DNA of 64,000 nt from an uncultured Lachnospiraceae bacterium (GCA_910579395.1 CAJTUC010000023.1:1-64000); one strand, 5' to 3'. Positions 32,701-40,477 are shown, counted from the stretch's first letter. A program made the numbers and translations. Notes: generated from the sequence alone by a model not told the origin.

Positions 32701-34017
32701 CGTATCCGCTCTCTGATCTCCGCGATTAAAGTCCGCGAGCAGAAGAACAAACAGCGTACGATTCACTCCAGCGCCATCCAGAAAGTCGCCTTTACGGAAG
32801 AAATGCGCAAAAATTATACGATTCTCTGCCCGCAGATGTCGCCGATTCATTTTGAGGTACTGCAGGCCGCTTTCAGCGCCTGCGGCTACAATTTTGAAGT
32901 ATTGGGCAACGACAACCGGCATGCTGTAGATGTTGGATTGAAATATGTAAATAACGACGCGTGTTATCCTTCATTGATGGTCATCGGACAGGTCATGGAC
33001 GCTCTGCTTTCCGGCAAATACGATCTGAACAAAGTAGCGATCATCATGAGCCAGACCGGCGGCGGCTGCCGCGCTACCAACTATGTCGGCTTTATCAGAA
33101 GGGCGCTTGCCAAAGCCGGCATGCAGCAGATTCCCGTGATTTCCCTGAATCTTGCCGGTATCGAAAGCAATCCGGGCTTCCATTTAAATGCGGACCTTTT
33201 TCTCCGTCTCGCATATGGTGCCGTATTCGGAGATATCTTCATGCGCTGTGTCTACCGGATGCGCCCCTACGAAAAAGAACCCGGTTCCGTCAATGCAGTT
33301 CATCAAAAATGGATAACAAAATGCCGCGAATTCGTTTCCAGAAAGCACATGAGTTATTTTACCTTCTGTAAGATGTGCCGCGAAATCGTAAAAGAATTTG
33401 ATGCAATACCCGTTACGGATATGAAAAAACCGCGCGTCGGCATCGTCGGCGAAATCCTTGTAAAATTTGCGCCGGCCGCCAACAACCATCTTGTGGAGCT
33501 GCTGGAATCCGAAGGTGCAGAAGCCGTCGTTCCCGATTTGATCGACTTTATCCTCTACTGCTTTTATAATCAGATTTATAAAGCCGAATTCCTCGGCAAA
33601 TCAAAAAAAGCGGCCATTATTTCTAAAGCCGGTATCTGGGCTGTTGAAAAACTGCGTTCCAGTGCGGCAAAAGCCCTCGAAAAGAGTACGCATTTTGAAC
33701 CGCCAACAAGCATCTACAGACTCGTCGAGTATGCCGAGCCAATCGTTAATATCGGCAACCAGACCGGTGAGGGCTGGTTCTTGACAGGCGAAATGGTCGA
33801 ACTGATTCACAGCGGTGTCAATAACATCGTCTGCACGCAGCCCTTCGGCTGTCTGCCGAACCATGTTGTCGGCAAAGGCGTTATCAAAGAACTTCGGAAG
33901 CTCTACCCGCTTTCCAATATCGTAGCAATCGATTATGACCCCGGCGCAAGTGAGGTCAATCAGCTCAACCGAATCAAACTGATGCTGTCAACAGCACAGA
34001 AGAATCTGAAAAAGTGA
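29788..34017 (+). CDS. 2-hydroxyacyl-CoA dehydratase activase-related protein, tandem BadF-type ATPase
   Basis: A 1409-residue protein. A first ASKHA ATPase (about 1-290) has GIDIGSTTVKIAILD, GICAGGTGSFIDQMA and the iron-sulfur Cys region ARCGVFAKSDIQ. A second ATPase (about 320-590) has GIDAGSTTTKVALV and CSSGCGSFIETFA. A Cys motif follows (CKGCTNNC, then GNRCERG near 630-660), then the DUF2229 region and dehydratase-like domains to the end. Short activases transfer electrons, driven by ATP, to radical 2-hydroxyacyl-CoA dehydratases. This giant form is common in Clostridia and its substrate is unknown. The start is TTG with GGAGTGA at 7 bases. It is the only long plus-strand gene here. Confidence 0.88.
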   Translation: MNQMQFTLGIDIGSTTVKIAILDEKHQILFSDYKRHFANIRETLADLLQSAYTKLGNISLHPMITGSGGLTLANHLRVPFVQEVIAVSTSLQEFAPVTDVAIELGGEDAKIIYFEGGNVEQRMNGICAGGTGSFIDQMASLLQTDASGLNEYAKNYHSLYTIAARCGVFAKSDIQPLINEGATKEDLSASIFQAVVNQTISGLACGKPIRGHVAFLGGPLHFLSELKQSFIRTLKLDDEHIIDTENSHLFAAIGSALNAKEDTCYSMQEMVDKLSSDIKMEFEVERMEPLFASKEEYETFGKRHSAHHVKTADLASYHGKCFLGIDAGSTTTKVALVSEDGSLLYSFYSSNDGSPLKTAIRSIQEIYALLPKDVEIVRSCSTGYGEALMKAAFLLDDGEVETVAHYYAAAFFDPEVDCILDIGGQDMKCIKIKNQTVDSVQLNEACSSGCGSFIETFAKSLNYSVQDFADAALFAEHPIDLGTRCTVFMNSKVKQAQKEGAAVSDISAGLAYSVIKNALFKVIKVSDASELGKNIVVQGGTFYNDAVLRSFEKIANCEAIRPDIAGIMGAFGAALIARENYREGSQTTMLSIDKINSLQFETSMAKCKGCTNNCRLTINKFTGGRQYISGNRCERGLGKAKSENNIPNLFDYKLKRLFSYEPLPPNEAKRGTVGIPRVLNMYENYPFWFTFFTRLGYRVILSPSSNRKIYELGIESIPSESECYPAKLAHGHVTWLIRQGVDFIFYPALFYEREEFPDANDHYNCPIVTSYSENIKNNVEEIGRGEVVFRNPFMSFRNLKTVTEALTREFKELPITDVMNACEAAWEELETVRTDIRTKGEEALRYMEANHKRGIVLAGRPYHIDPEINHGIPELINSYDFAVLTEDSVSHLAAPERPLIVSDQWMYHSRLYAAASYVKTRDDLDLIQLNSFGCGLDAVTTDQVNDILSGSDKIYTCLKIDEVNNLGAARIRIRSLISAIKVREQKNKQRTIHSSAIQKVAFTEEMRKNYTILCPQMSPIHFEVLQAAFSACGYNFEVLGNDNRHAVDVGLKYVNNDACYPSLMVIGQVMDALLSGKYDLNKVAIIMSQTGGGCRATNYVGFIRRALAKAGMQQIPVISLNLAGIESNPGFHLNADLFLRLAYGAVFGDIFMRCVYRMRPYEKEPGSVNAVHQKWITKCREFVSRKHMSYFTFCKMCREIVKEFDAIPVTDMKKPRVGIVGEILVKFAPAANNHLVELLESEGAEAVVPDLIDFILYCFYNQIYKAEFLGKSKKAAIISKAGIWAVEKLRSSAAKALEKSTHFEPPTSIYRLVEYAEPIVNIGNQTGEGWFLTGEMVELIHSGVNNIVCTQPFGCLPNHVVGKGVIKELRKLYPLSNIVAIDYDPGASEVNQLNRIKLMLSTAQKNLKK

Positions 34018-34024
34018 AATACCA

Positions 34025-34084
34025 CGCAGCAAGCTGCGAGATATTCCACTCTCGCGGCAGTCGCCAACTGCCCATGTAAACATG
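34025..34084 (+). repeat. Stem-loop series after the activase gene
   Basis: CGCAGC/GCTGCG (34025-34038), GGCAGT/ACTGCC (34056-34072) and CATGT/ACATG (34073-34084) lie in series starting 7 bases after the activase stop. The flanking CTCTCGCG and CGCGGAG stretches could pair loosely around the last two. It resembles the minus-strand repeat clusters in arrangement but not in sequence. Confidence 0.5.
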
Positions 34085-34111
34085 GTCGCCTGGCTCGCTG
34101 CTCGCGGAGAT

Positions 34112-34159
34112 AAAAAAGCAGATGTACCTGTGGAATCTCTTCCGGGTTACATCTGCTTT
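34112..34159 (-). terminator. Terminator shared by the convergent activase and DUF6472-like genes
   Basis: The arms AAAGCAGATGTA and TACATCTGCTTT (34115-34126/34148-34159) form a 12-bp stem. On the minus strand it is followed by TTTTTTA. The stop codon of the DUF6472-like gene (34147-34149) lies inside the stem. It may also stop plus-strand transcripts. Confidence 0.75.
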
Positions 34160-34323
34160 CTTACAATCCTGTATTCGTCATCCTGCTGATAGAAGGAACA
34201 CTCAAAATTTCCACCGCCCAGGAAACGGCTCATATCATCCTCATCCAAATCTACCATACACACATAACACTCATAATCTTCATCGTAAACATAATTGCTG
34301 CATGTATCACAACTGCTGCTCAT
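34147..34323 (-). CDS. DUF6472-like small cysteine-rich protein
   Basis: A 58-residue protein opening MSSSCDTCSNYVYDEDYECY and ending DEYRIVRKQM. Four Cys are in the pattern CDTC ... CYVC, plus ECSFY near residue 44, and the protein is strongly acidic in the middle (DLDEDD). It looks like a small zinc-binding protein and recalls the DUF6472 family of Lachnospiraceae as I remember it. GGGGGTAAG precedes the ATG. It lies 42 bases downstream of the 34366 gene, so they probably share the promoter at 34704-34732. The function is unknown. Confidence 0.8.
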   Translation of the reverse strand: MSSSCDTCSNYVYDEDYECYVCMVDLDEDDMSRFLGGGNFECSFYQQDDEYRIVRKQM

Positions 34324-34365
34324 CTTACCCCCATTTCTGTTTTACCCGCATGTTCAATAAATTTC

Positions 34366-34656
34366 TTAATAAAAATCATTATTCAATTTGCGGTTAATGA
34401 ACTTAATTTTTCCCTTTTCATCCTCAACAAGCGACTGAATCGCTTCTTCTGCCGCTTCTTTCTGTAACTGGTTGACACAGAAAATACAGGTTCCGAATTT
34501 GTCTCTGGAAAAAAAACCGGGCTTCTCCCACTTTACATAATAAGATACTCTGTTCTTCAACAAAAGCTTTTCAATCCGCTCCTTCATACCCAAATCGGTG
34601 ACCTGGCACCACTCCAGTTCATTGTGTACTTTCACTTTTTGATATGCTGTCTCCAT
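34366..34656 (-). CDS. Unknown 96-residue protein
   Basis: A small soluble protein starting METAYQKVKVHNELEWCQVT with a mixed alpha/beta pattern: a short strand, a helix (ERIEKLLLKNRVSYYV), a two-strand segment ending CIFCVNQ (a CxxC-like pair), and a C-terminal helix (AAEEAIQSLVED). GAGG lies 8 bases before the ATG at 34656; a TTG two codons upstream is less likely. It is driven by a strong promoter and probably co-transcribed with the DUF6472-like gene. No family is recognised. Confidence 0.7.
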   Translation of the reverse strand: METAYQKVKVHNELEWCQVTDLGMKERIEKLLLKNRVSYYVKWEKPGFFSRDKFGTCIFCVNQLQKEAAEEAIQSLVEDEKGKIKFINRKLNNDFY

Positions 34657-34703
34657 CCTCAATACCTCATTCGTAAAATTTTGACTGAAATCATATTTCT
34701 TTT

Positions 34704-34732
34704 ATTATATCCCTTTTTCCCCGTTTATGCAA
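34704..34732 (-). promoter_or_regulatory. Strong promoter of the 34366/34147 pair
   Basis: TTGCAT (34727-34732) and perfect TATAAT (34704-34709) are exactly 17 bases apart on the minus strand. Confidence 0.75.
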
Positions 34733-34772
34733 GGTTGCAGAACTGTCTATTTTATGGTATCTTTATTTTTAG

Positions 34773-34792
34773 GTTACAGTTCAGCGTGTAAC
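34773..34792 (+). promoter_or_regulatory. Inverted repeat upstream of metA
   Basis: GTTACA and TGTAAC are separated by 8 bases (34773-34778/34787-34792), 36 bases before the metA start. It could be an operator or a small leader hairpin. No SAM-riboswitch motif is present in 34663-34827. Confidence 0.35.
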
Positions 34793-34827
34793 ATCTTTAG
34801 TTATCATACAGAATGGAGAAATAAATC

Positions 34828-35745
34828 ATGCCTATTAAAATCAAGGATTCCCTTCCGGCCAAAAAGACTCTGGAAGAAGAAAATATTTTTGTCATGACCG
34901 ATTTTCGCGCAATTCATCAGGATATACGGCCTTTGAATGTGCTGATCTTGAACCTGATGCCGACAAAAGTCATCACGGAGACACAGCTTCTTCGCAAGCT
35001 TTCCAACTCTCCTTTACAGGTATCGGTAGAATTTCTGCAGACCGCAAGCTATACACCACAGCATACCGACTCTAATCATCTGGAGTCTTTTTATACGACT
35101 TTTGACAAAGTAAAAGACCGCAAATTTGACGGTATGATCATTACCGGTGCGCCGCTCGACTATGTGAAATTTGAAGATGTCACCTACTGGGAGGAACTCT
35201 GCACCATCATGGAATGGGGAAAGACCCATGTACACTGTACGCTCCATCTATGCTGGGGCGCCTATGCAGGCCTCTACTATTTCTACGGCTTGGAACGCAC
35301 AGACTATCCGGAGAAACTTTCCGGTGTCTATGCCCATAGAGTATTGAAAAAGACTTCACCGCTGTTCCGCGGTTTCGACGATATTTTTTATGCGCCGCAG
35401 TCCCGCGCGATGGGAATTGAAGCATCCAAGATTGCTACGGTACCGGAGTTAGAGCTAATGGCCATTTCTGACGAAGCCGGTGTCACAATCGTCAAGACTA
35501 CCGACAGCCGCCACTTTTTCGTCAGCTGTCACCCGGAATATGATACGGATACGCTGGCAAAAGAATATTACCGCGATCTCGAAAAAGGAATGAATCCGAA
35601 AATTCCGGTCAACTATTTTCCGAACGACGATCCTTCACAGGCTCCCATCGTCAACTGGCGTTCTACCGGGCAGCTGCTGTATTCAAACTGGCTGAATTAT
35701 TATGTGTACCAGACGACTCCGTATGATGTGAAGGAGATTGAATAA
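34828..35745 (+). CDS. metA: Homoserine O-acyltransferase (MetA family)
   Basis: A 305-residue MetA enzyme. The catalytic Cys142 is in HLCWGAY, with His235 and Glu237 in SCHPEYD, at exactly the family positions. It transfers an acyl group from acyl-CoA to homoserine in methionine synthesis. Position 111, which is Gly in the succinyl-CoA enzyme of E. coli and Glu in the acetyl-CoA enzymes, is Asp here (GAPLDYVKF). Acetyl-CoA is the likelier donor by charge, but this is inference. GGAG lies 9 bases before the ATG. It is a single-gene unit. Confidence 0.93.
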   Translation: MPIKIKDSLPAKKTLEEENIFVMTDFRAIHQDIRPLNVLILNLMPTKVITETQLLRKLSNSPLQVSVEFLQTASYTPQHTDSNHLESFYTTFDKVKDRKFDGMIITGAPLDYVKFEDVTYWEELCTIMEWGKTHVHCTLHLCWGAYAGLYYFYGLERTDYPEKLSGVYAHRVLKKTSPLFRGFDDIFYAPQSRAMGIEASKIATVPELELMAISDEAGVTIVKTTDSRHFFVSCHPEYDTDTLAKEYYRDLEKGMNPKIPVNYFPNDDPSQAPIVNWRSTGQLLYSNWLNYYVYQTTPYDVKEIE

Positions 35746-35851
35746 CAAGCGTTTTATCCCTTTATTTATGGGAATTATCGACATTTTACGTTTTTATAGA
35801 ACTTATGTTATTCTTATATAATTCTTTATTTTTTGATATTATAGAATAGAA

Positions 35852-35905
35852 AAATGGGGTAAAAATGGGGTACAGAACCTTATGCTTGGAGCTCGATTAT
35901 GTCCG
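35852..35905 (-). other. Possible tail of a lost integrase-like gene
   Basis: The stretch contains ATGGGGTAAAAATGGGGTAC on the plus strand. The minus-strand reading VPHFYPIF is the kind of short C-terminal tail I associate with phage-type tyrosine recombinases. No recombinase core is present anywhere near. The 35746-36036 gap otherwise has only A/T-rich sequence and the terminator at 35965-36015. Confidence 0.2.
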
Positions 35906-35964
35906 TGACACATTTTTTAGTGGTTCCGTCCGTAAGTATCGTTTTATGTTACTTAGAGTAAATT

Positions 35965-36015
35965 AAAAAGAGTGTAAAACTTTTTGAAAATTCAATAGGA
36001 TTCACACTCTTTTTT
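35965..36015 (-). terminator. Terminator after the 36037 gene
   Basis: AAAAAGAGTGT (35965-35975) and ACACTCTTTTTT (36004-36015) form a 10-11 bp stem. The minus-strand transcript ends in TTTTTAATTT. The stem sequence GAGTGTAAA recurs in the -35 region of the same gene's promoter (36285-36297). Confidence 0.65.
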
Positions 36016-36036
36016 AATTATATTATAATATCCCTT

Positions 36037-36222
36037 TTATGCTTTTACCCTGTCAAGTTCTGTTACATTAACACCGGATGCAGTAAGTATTGCCTTTAAA
36101 TCAACATACCTTTCATGCATTTCTTTATAAGCCGCTGATTCTTTATCTTGTGTTAAAATCATATACTTTTGAAGCCTCGAAAATTCTTCGATGTTTCTTT
36201 GTATCATTTCTTTTTCTGTCAT
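36037..36222 (-). CDS. Small orphan protein, paralogue of the 11.1 kb gene
   Basis: A 61-residue charged helical protein starting MTEKEMIQRNIEEFSRLQKY. It matches the 63-residue protein at 11110-11301 in length, in the central LQ/IQ-x-YM, in YVDLKAIL versus YISLKALL, and in GVNVTELD versus GVNLTDID. It has its own near-consensus promoter, a GGCGGTGAT ribosome binding site and a terminator. The function is unknown. The A/T-rich surroundings differ from the neighbouring genes. Confidence 0.7.
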   Translation of the reverse strand: MTEKEMIQRNIEEFSRLQKYMILTQDKESAAYKEMHERYVDLKAILTASGVNVTELDRVKA

Positions 36223-36268
36223 GATATATCACCGCCCTTTAAAGCTATAAATCACTTATTACAATATA

Positions 36269-36297
36269 ATTATATCAAATCGTACAAAGAGTGTAAA
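36269..36297 (-). promoter_or_regulatory. Promoter of the small orphan gene at 36.0 kb
   Basis: TTTACA (36292-36297) and TATAAT (36269-36274) are exactly 17 bases apart on the minus strand, about 47 bases before the start codon. Confidence 0.75.
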
Positions 36298-36347
36298 CCC
36301 TATTCAATTATCAATGTACGCGTTTTTATGCTAGTTTTTATACTGCA

Positions 36348-36390
36348 TAAAAAAATGCCTCAAACTGATATTTTTCAGTTGAGGCATTTT
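36348..36390 (-). terminator. Terminator of the kinase/binding-protein operon
   Basis: A long stem AATGCCTCAAACTGA/TCAGTTGAGGCATT (one unpaired A) is followed on the minus strand by TTTTTTTATG. It lies 46 bases after the binding-protein stop codon. Confidence 0.85.
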
Positions 36391-36435
36391 GGGGAGTTTC
36401 AGCATTTCTTTTCTTTCACGATATAATATAATCCT

Positions 36436-37749
36436 CTATTTCGCCAGTGTTTCTTCCTGAAGTCTGTCAAATTCCGCCATGCACTCATCCACCGCAGCGC
36501 CGTTCAGCAGGTCCCGTACGATGAGACAGGTATTTCCCCACTGCTCCAGCTGCATATTCGCATTGGCTCCGAGAACATAGACATTTTCTTCTATCCTGTC
36601 ATTCAGCGGTTTTAACGCGGGAATACACTCCACCTCCACATTTTTAGACGGTGAAATTACTTTATTCGTTTCCGTATATACCTGGAGTGCTTCATCGGAA
36701 AGAATCACCTCCAAAACACGCATTGCATCTTCCGCATGTTCCGCATTCGAGCCGACACCGAATCCCGTCATCGACATTACGGGCATCTGTCCGCGGCTGC
36801 TCGGAAAACCAATGACCAGCATATTAAAATCCGGAGCCCCGTATGCGGTATCCGTATTGGCCGCTCCCCAATATGCCATGACAATAGGCGTTTTCCCTTC
36901 AAGAAAATCCGCCCCCTCGCCTTCGATTGCTTCGCTGACCAAAGCCTTTTCGGCATCGATATAGCCACAGTCAATCAATTCCTGAAGAAACTCAAATCCG
37001 GGACGCATATAGTCGCTGTATTTGCTTTCTCCGCTGTTTAACGCCGCAATTTCCGCCTCCGTATTCCCGCCGTTATACAAATCCGCATAGGCCTGGGCCA
37101 GAACAAAAGTTTCCAGCCACCAGCGGTTTGCCCCTACCGGCGTTTCGATTCCGTTTTCCTTAAATACTCTGCAGCATTCCAGAAAATCTTCCGGCGTCTC
37201 CGGCAGTTCCAGATGATACTGGTCAAACATATCTTTGTTGATAAAAAGACCATACACCACTACTTCCTGTGGAATGGCCACCAGTTTTCCATCGATCGTA
37301 TTCGCCGTTTTAACAACATCCCGCAAATTTTCCGTACATGCAAGCCCCGACAGGTCCATGAGCTTTCCTTCTTCTCCCAAAGTCTTGATCACATTCGGAT
37401 TCAGCAGATAAATATCATCCATATCGTTCCGTGCCCTGTCAAGCGCTATATCATCATAAGTCTTATCCTGATAATCTTCCGCCGTATATGTGATATAGCC
37501 AACGGATACACCCAGTTCCTCTTCCGCCATGATAATTGTTTTATCTATGGCACTCCTTGCCACATTTTCCGCATCCGGATTCGTTTTTTCCATCGGGCTG
37601 TACAGATTCACGACCCGCTTTTCAGTCTCCTCCGACTCCTCCAGATTGAAATTCTCTTTGCTCCCGCAGGCTGCTACGGTAAGAACCGCCGCTCCTGTCA
37701 GAAATACCGCCGCGGCTTTCCTGAAATGATTCATTTTATCCTTTTTCAT
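36436..37749 (-). CDS. Extracellular solute-binding lipoprotein
   Basis: A 437-residue protein with a lipoprotein signal peptide (lipobox VAAC, Cys about 28) and the fold pattern of family 1 ABC sugar-binding proteins (GKLMDLSGLACTENLRDV; AIPQEVVVYGLFINKDMFDQ; FLEGKTPIVMAYWGAANTD). It would bind a carbohydrate-like ligand outside the membrane. No transporter permease or ATPase gene is nearby. It lies 34 bases downstream of a hybrid kinase with an extracellular sensor domain and ends at a strong terminator. It may therefore serve as that kinase's ligand receptor or pair with a transporter elsewhere. Confidence 0.88.
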   Translation of the reverse strand: MKKDKMNHFRKAAAVFLTGAAVLTVAACGSKENFNLEESEETEKRVVNLYSPMEKTNPDAENVARSAIDKTIIMAEEELGVSVGYITYTAEDYQDKTYDDIALDRARNDMDDIYLLNPNVIKTLGEEGKLMDLSGLACTENLRDVVKTANTIDGKLVAIPQEVVVYGLFINKDMFDQYHLELPETPEDFLECCRVFKENGIETPVGANRWWLETFVLAQAYADLYNGGNTEAEIAALNSGESKYSDYMRPGFEFLQELIDCGYIDAEKALVSEAIEGEGADFLEGKTPIVMAYWGAANTDTAYGAPDFNMLVIGFPSSRGQMPVMSMTGFGVGSNAEHAEDAMRVLEVILSDEALQVYTETNKVISPSKNVEVECIPALKPLNDRIEENVYVLGANANMQLEQWGNTCLIVRDLLNGAAVDECMAEFDRLQEETLAK

Positions 37750-37783
37750 GATTTCTTTCTAATTACTCCTTATTGGATACAAT

Positions 37784-40408
37784 CTATTCCTCTTTCTCTA
37801 CTTTTCCATGTACGCATTGCCTGATTACCTGTTTTAACAATTCCACGTCGATTGGCTTTGCCAGATGGACATTCATCCCGGCATTCAAAGCTTCTCTTTC
37901 ATCTTCCGCGAAAGCATTTGCCGTCATAGCGATGATCGGGATTTCTCCTGCATCTTTACGCGTCATCGCCCTGATTGCTCTTGTCGCGTCATAACCGTTC
38001 ATTACCGGCATCTGAACATCCATGAGAATCGCGTCGAACCTACCCTCTTCGGCATTTGCAAAGCGCTCCACCGCCAGTTTGCCGTTTTCGGCAATTTCAC
38101 AGCTCGCACCCTCTATTGACAAAATTTCCGACAATATTTCCGCATTGATTTCGTTATCTTCCGCCGCAAGGAAATGCAGCCCCTGAAGACTGCCGGCTTC
38201 TTCAGTTTCCACTGCCTTACTCTCTCCGGATTCTTCTGCCTGTATTTCCATGATACTTTCTTTCAGGGCAGACACGAAAAATGGCTTTTCAAGCATTCCC
38301 GTATATCCCAGTCGAAGCACTTCTTCTATACGAATCATGGTATGATTCGTATTATGATCCATATTTGCCGCGTCATGGTCTGTCATAAAAAGAAGAGGCG
38401 CATTCGATGGCAGAAGATTTCTGATTTGTTTTAAAGTCTGAACGCTGTCCATAACAGATACATCGACATCCAATAATGCCAGCTGATAGGCTTTCCCGGC
38501 AGCTTCTGACCCTTGTAACAGAGACAGCGCGCTCTCCGTATCAGGCACGATATCCACCACAATGCCCATCTCGTCCATGAGCATCTGCACATTTGGGCCT
38601 TCCTGTTGATTGTCACCCACAAAAAGAATGCGGGATATGCCGGTCTGCTTCCAAAACACCTTATCCGCCTGACCTTCCGGTATGCGAAATTCCAATTCTA
38701 CCCGAAATAAGCTTCCCTTATCGACCTCGCTGGAAACTTCGATGGTGCCTCCCATAAGTTCAACGATATTTTTGGTAATCGCCATGCCGAGCCCTGTTCC
38801 CTGAACCTTGTTCGTTGTACTGTTCTCTGCTCTTGTAAACGCATCAAAAATCGTTTTTAAATATTCCTGTGTCATCCCATATCCGTCATCTTCCACTTCA
38901 ATCCGGATATGCTCAAACTGGCTGGAACGCTGTTTCAGGCCGATAATCCGGAACCAGATATTCCCACCTTCCGGCGTATATTTAACGGCATTGGAAAGAA
39001 GGTTTATCAGAATCTGATTGATTCTTGTTTCATCGCCCAACAAACGCTCATGCTTAATATCTTTTACTTCCACATGAAATTCCTGTGCCCTTGCGCCCGC
39101 CATCGGACGAACAATCGCATCGATGGAAGATACCAAATCATGTAGTGTAAACTCTTCTACGTTCAGCACGACCTTCCCGCTTTCAATCTTGGAAACGTCC
39201 AGAATATCATTGATTAGGCTGAGCAAATGCTGTCCGGATGCCATAATTTTCTTCGTATATTCCCGCACCTTATCCGGATTTTCCGCATCTTTTGCAAGCA
39301 ACGTTGTAAATCCGAGAACCGCATTCATCGGCGTACGAATATCATGAGACATATTGGACAGGAATGTGGTTTTGGAATTACTCGCCAACTGCGCCGCATG
39401 CAGTGCTTCCGCCAGCTGTTTGTTATGCAGTTCCCGTTCCGCTTCCCGTTCCCGCATAATCTTTCTCTGCTGTCTCTGGTTAAGATAATACAGAACACAG
39501 CACAGGATAAACGCAACCAGCATAACCACAACGACAATAATAATACTTTGATTTACAGACCTTCCTTCCTGCTGAATGGCTTCGACGGGCACATAACCGA
39601 TCAGATAAATTGTACCGCCATTCACGGTCCACATATAGTTCAGAGCGCTTTTCCCCCGAATATCATGATAAAACATGATATTCTTTCCGTTTTGCACACA
39701 ATTTTCTACTTCCGTCCGAAGCTCTTCTTCCAGAATATCGTTCGCCCTGTAAAAATCCTCCAGATTCAGGTGTCCTGCACTGCGTTCACCCATTCCCTTT
39801 GGTTTCAGCACGAACCTTTCCGTCTTTGCGTCCATAATATAGAGCATGGCCTGCTTGTCATAAAATCCCTCCGGAAGCGATTTATCCAGAGAATCATAGG
39901 TATATTCCACATAAAGCGTTCCGATTTCCTGACCGTCCTTCACCACCGGGCATTTAATCGAATACGCCCATGTTCCCATATAGTTCATATAAGAATCAGA
40001 AACTGCCAGTCCCTCTATTGTGCCGCCTGAGAAAGCCAATCCTTCTTCGACGAAAACATCCCCTGTACTGGAGATTCCCTCCGTTTCACCTTCCCGAATA
40101 AACGAGATTTTTACCATCGTCTGATTCTTCTGATAAGAAACAATATACTCCTCCGGCTCCTCCTGCAAGGCAATTTCCTGTGCCATCAGTTTCTGAAACT
40201 CAGCTTCTTTATTCAAAATTGATTCTATGGTACATTTGATCAGGTCCAGACTTTCATTCAGATTCTGGATTGCCGCAGCAGACATTTCTTTCGATATTTT
40301 TCGCGAAACGGAGAATACTACAACTCCCAAAATACAAAAGACAAGCAGAATCGAAAGCAGTAAGGAAAATCCCTTGTCCGTTATGCTTTTATATCTTTTC
40401 TCTTTCAT
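37784..40408 (-). CDS. Hybrid sensor histidine kinase with response-regulator domains
   Basis: An 874-residue protein. Membrane helix 1 (about 15-35) is followed by an extracellular Cache-type sensor (about 40-285), helix 2 (IIIVVVVMLVAFILCCVLYY, about 290-312), and a short coiled coil. The HisKA domain has LSNMSHDIRTPMNAV (phospho-His), and the HATPase domain has NLLSNAVKYTPEGG, DDGYGM and GTGLGMAI. A degenerate receiver (about 610-720) and a full receiver (about 750-870, Asp in DAILMDVQMPVMNGYD) follow. It has no output domain of its own, so a partner regulator elsewhere is likely. The binding-protein gene follows in the same operon. Confidence 0.92.
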   Translation of the reverse strand: MKEKRYKSITDKGFSLLLSILLVFCILGVVVFSVSRKISKEMSAAAIQNLNESLDLIKCTIESILNKEAEFQKLMAQEIALQEEPEEYIVSYQKNQTMVKISFIREGETEGISSTGDVFVEEGLAFSGGTIEGLAVSDSYMNYMGTWAYSIKCPVVKDGQEIGTLYVEYTYDSLDKSLPEGFYDKQAMLYIMDAKTERFVLKPKGMGERSAGHLNLEDFYRANDILEEELRTEVENCVQNGKNIMFYHDIRGKSALNYMWTVNGGTIYLIGYVPVEAIQQEGRSVNQSIIIVVVVMLVAFILCCVLYYLNQRQQRKIMREREAERELHNKQLAEALHAAQLASNSKTTFLSNMSHDIRTPMNAVLGFTTLLAKDAENPDKVREYTKKIMASGQHLLSLINDILDVSKIESGKVVLNVEEFTLHDLVSSIDAIVRPMAGARAQEFHVEVKDIKHERLLGDETRINQILINLLSNAVKYTPEGGNIWFRIIGLKQRSSQFEHIRIEVEDDGYGMTQEYLKTIFDAFTRAENSTTNKVQGTGLGMAITKNIVELMGGTIEVSSEVDKGSLFRVELEFRIPEGQADKVFWKQTGISRILFVGDNQQEGPNVQMLMDEMGIVVDIVPDTESALSLLQGSEAAGKAYQLALLDVDVSVMDSVQTLKQIRNLLPSNAPLLFMTDHDAANMDHNTNHTMIRIEEVLRLGYTGMLEKPFFVSALKESIMEIQAEESGESKAVETEEAGSLQGLHFLAAEDNEINAEILSEILSIEGASCEIAENGKLAVERFANAEEGRFDAILMDVQMPVMNGYDATRAIRAMTRKDAGEIPIIAMTANAFAEDEREALNAGMNVHLAKPIDVELLKQVIRQCVHGKVEKEE

Positions 40409-40477
40409 ATACTCTCACCAGACTTCTTTCCCATTTACAAACTGCCGACTTCTTCTCAGATTTTCGGGGTTCTTTTT

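Noticed and set aside
34122..34397. Plus-strand His/Asn/Thr-rich frame after the activase
   Set aside because: It is antisense to the DUF6472-like gene and crosses the terminator; its composition is that of a shadow frame.
34663..34827. SAM riboswitch before metA
   Set aside because: The leader is short and has only one 6-bp inverted repeat; no SAM-I core motifs are present.
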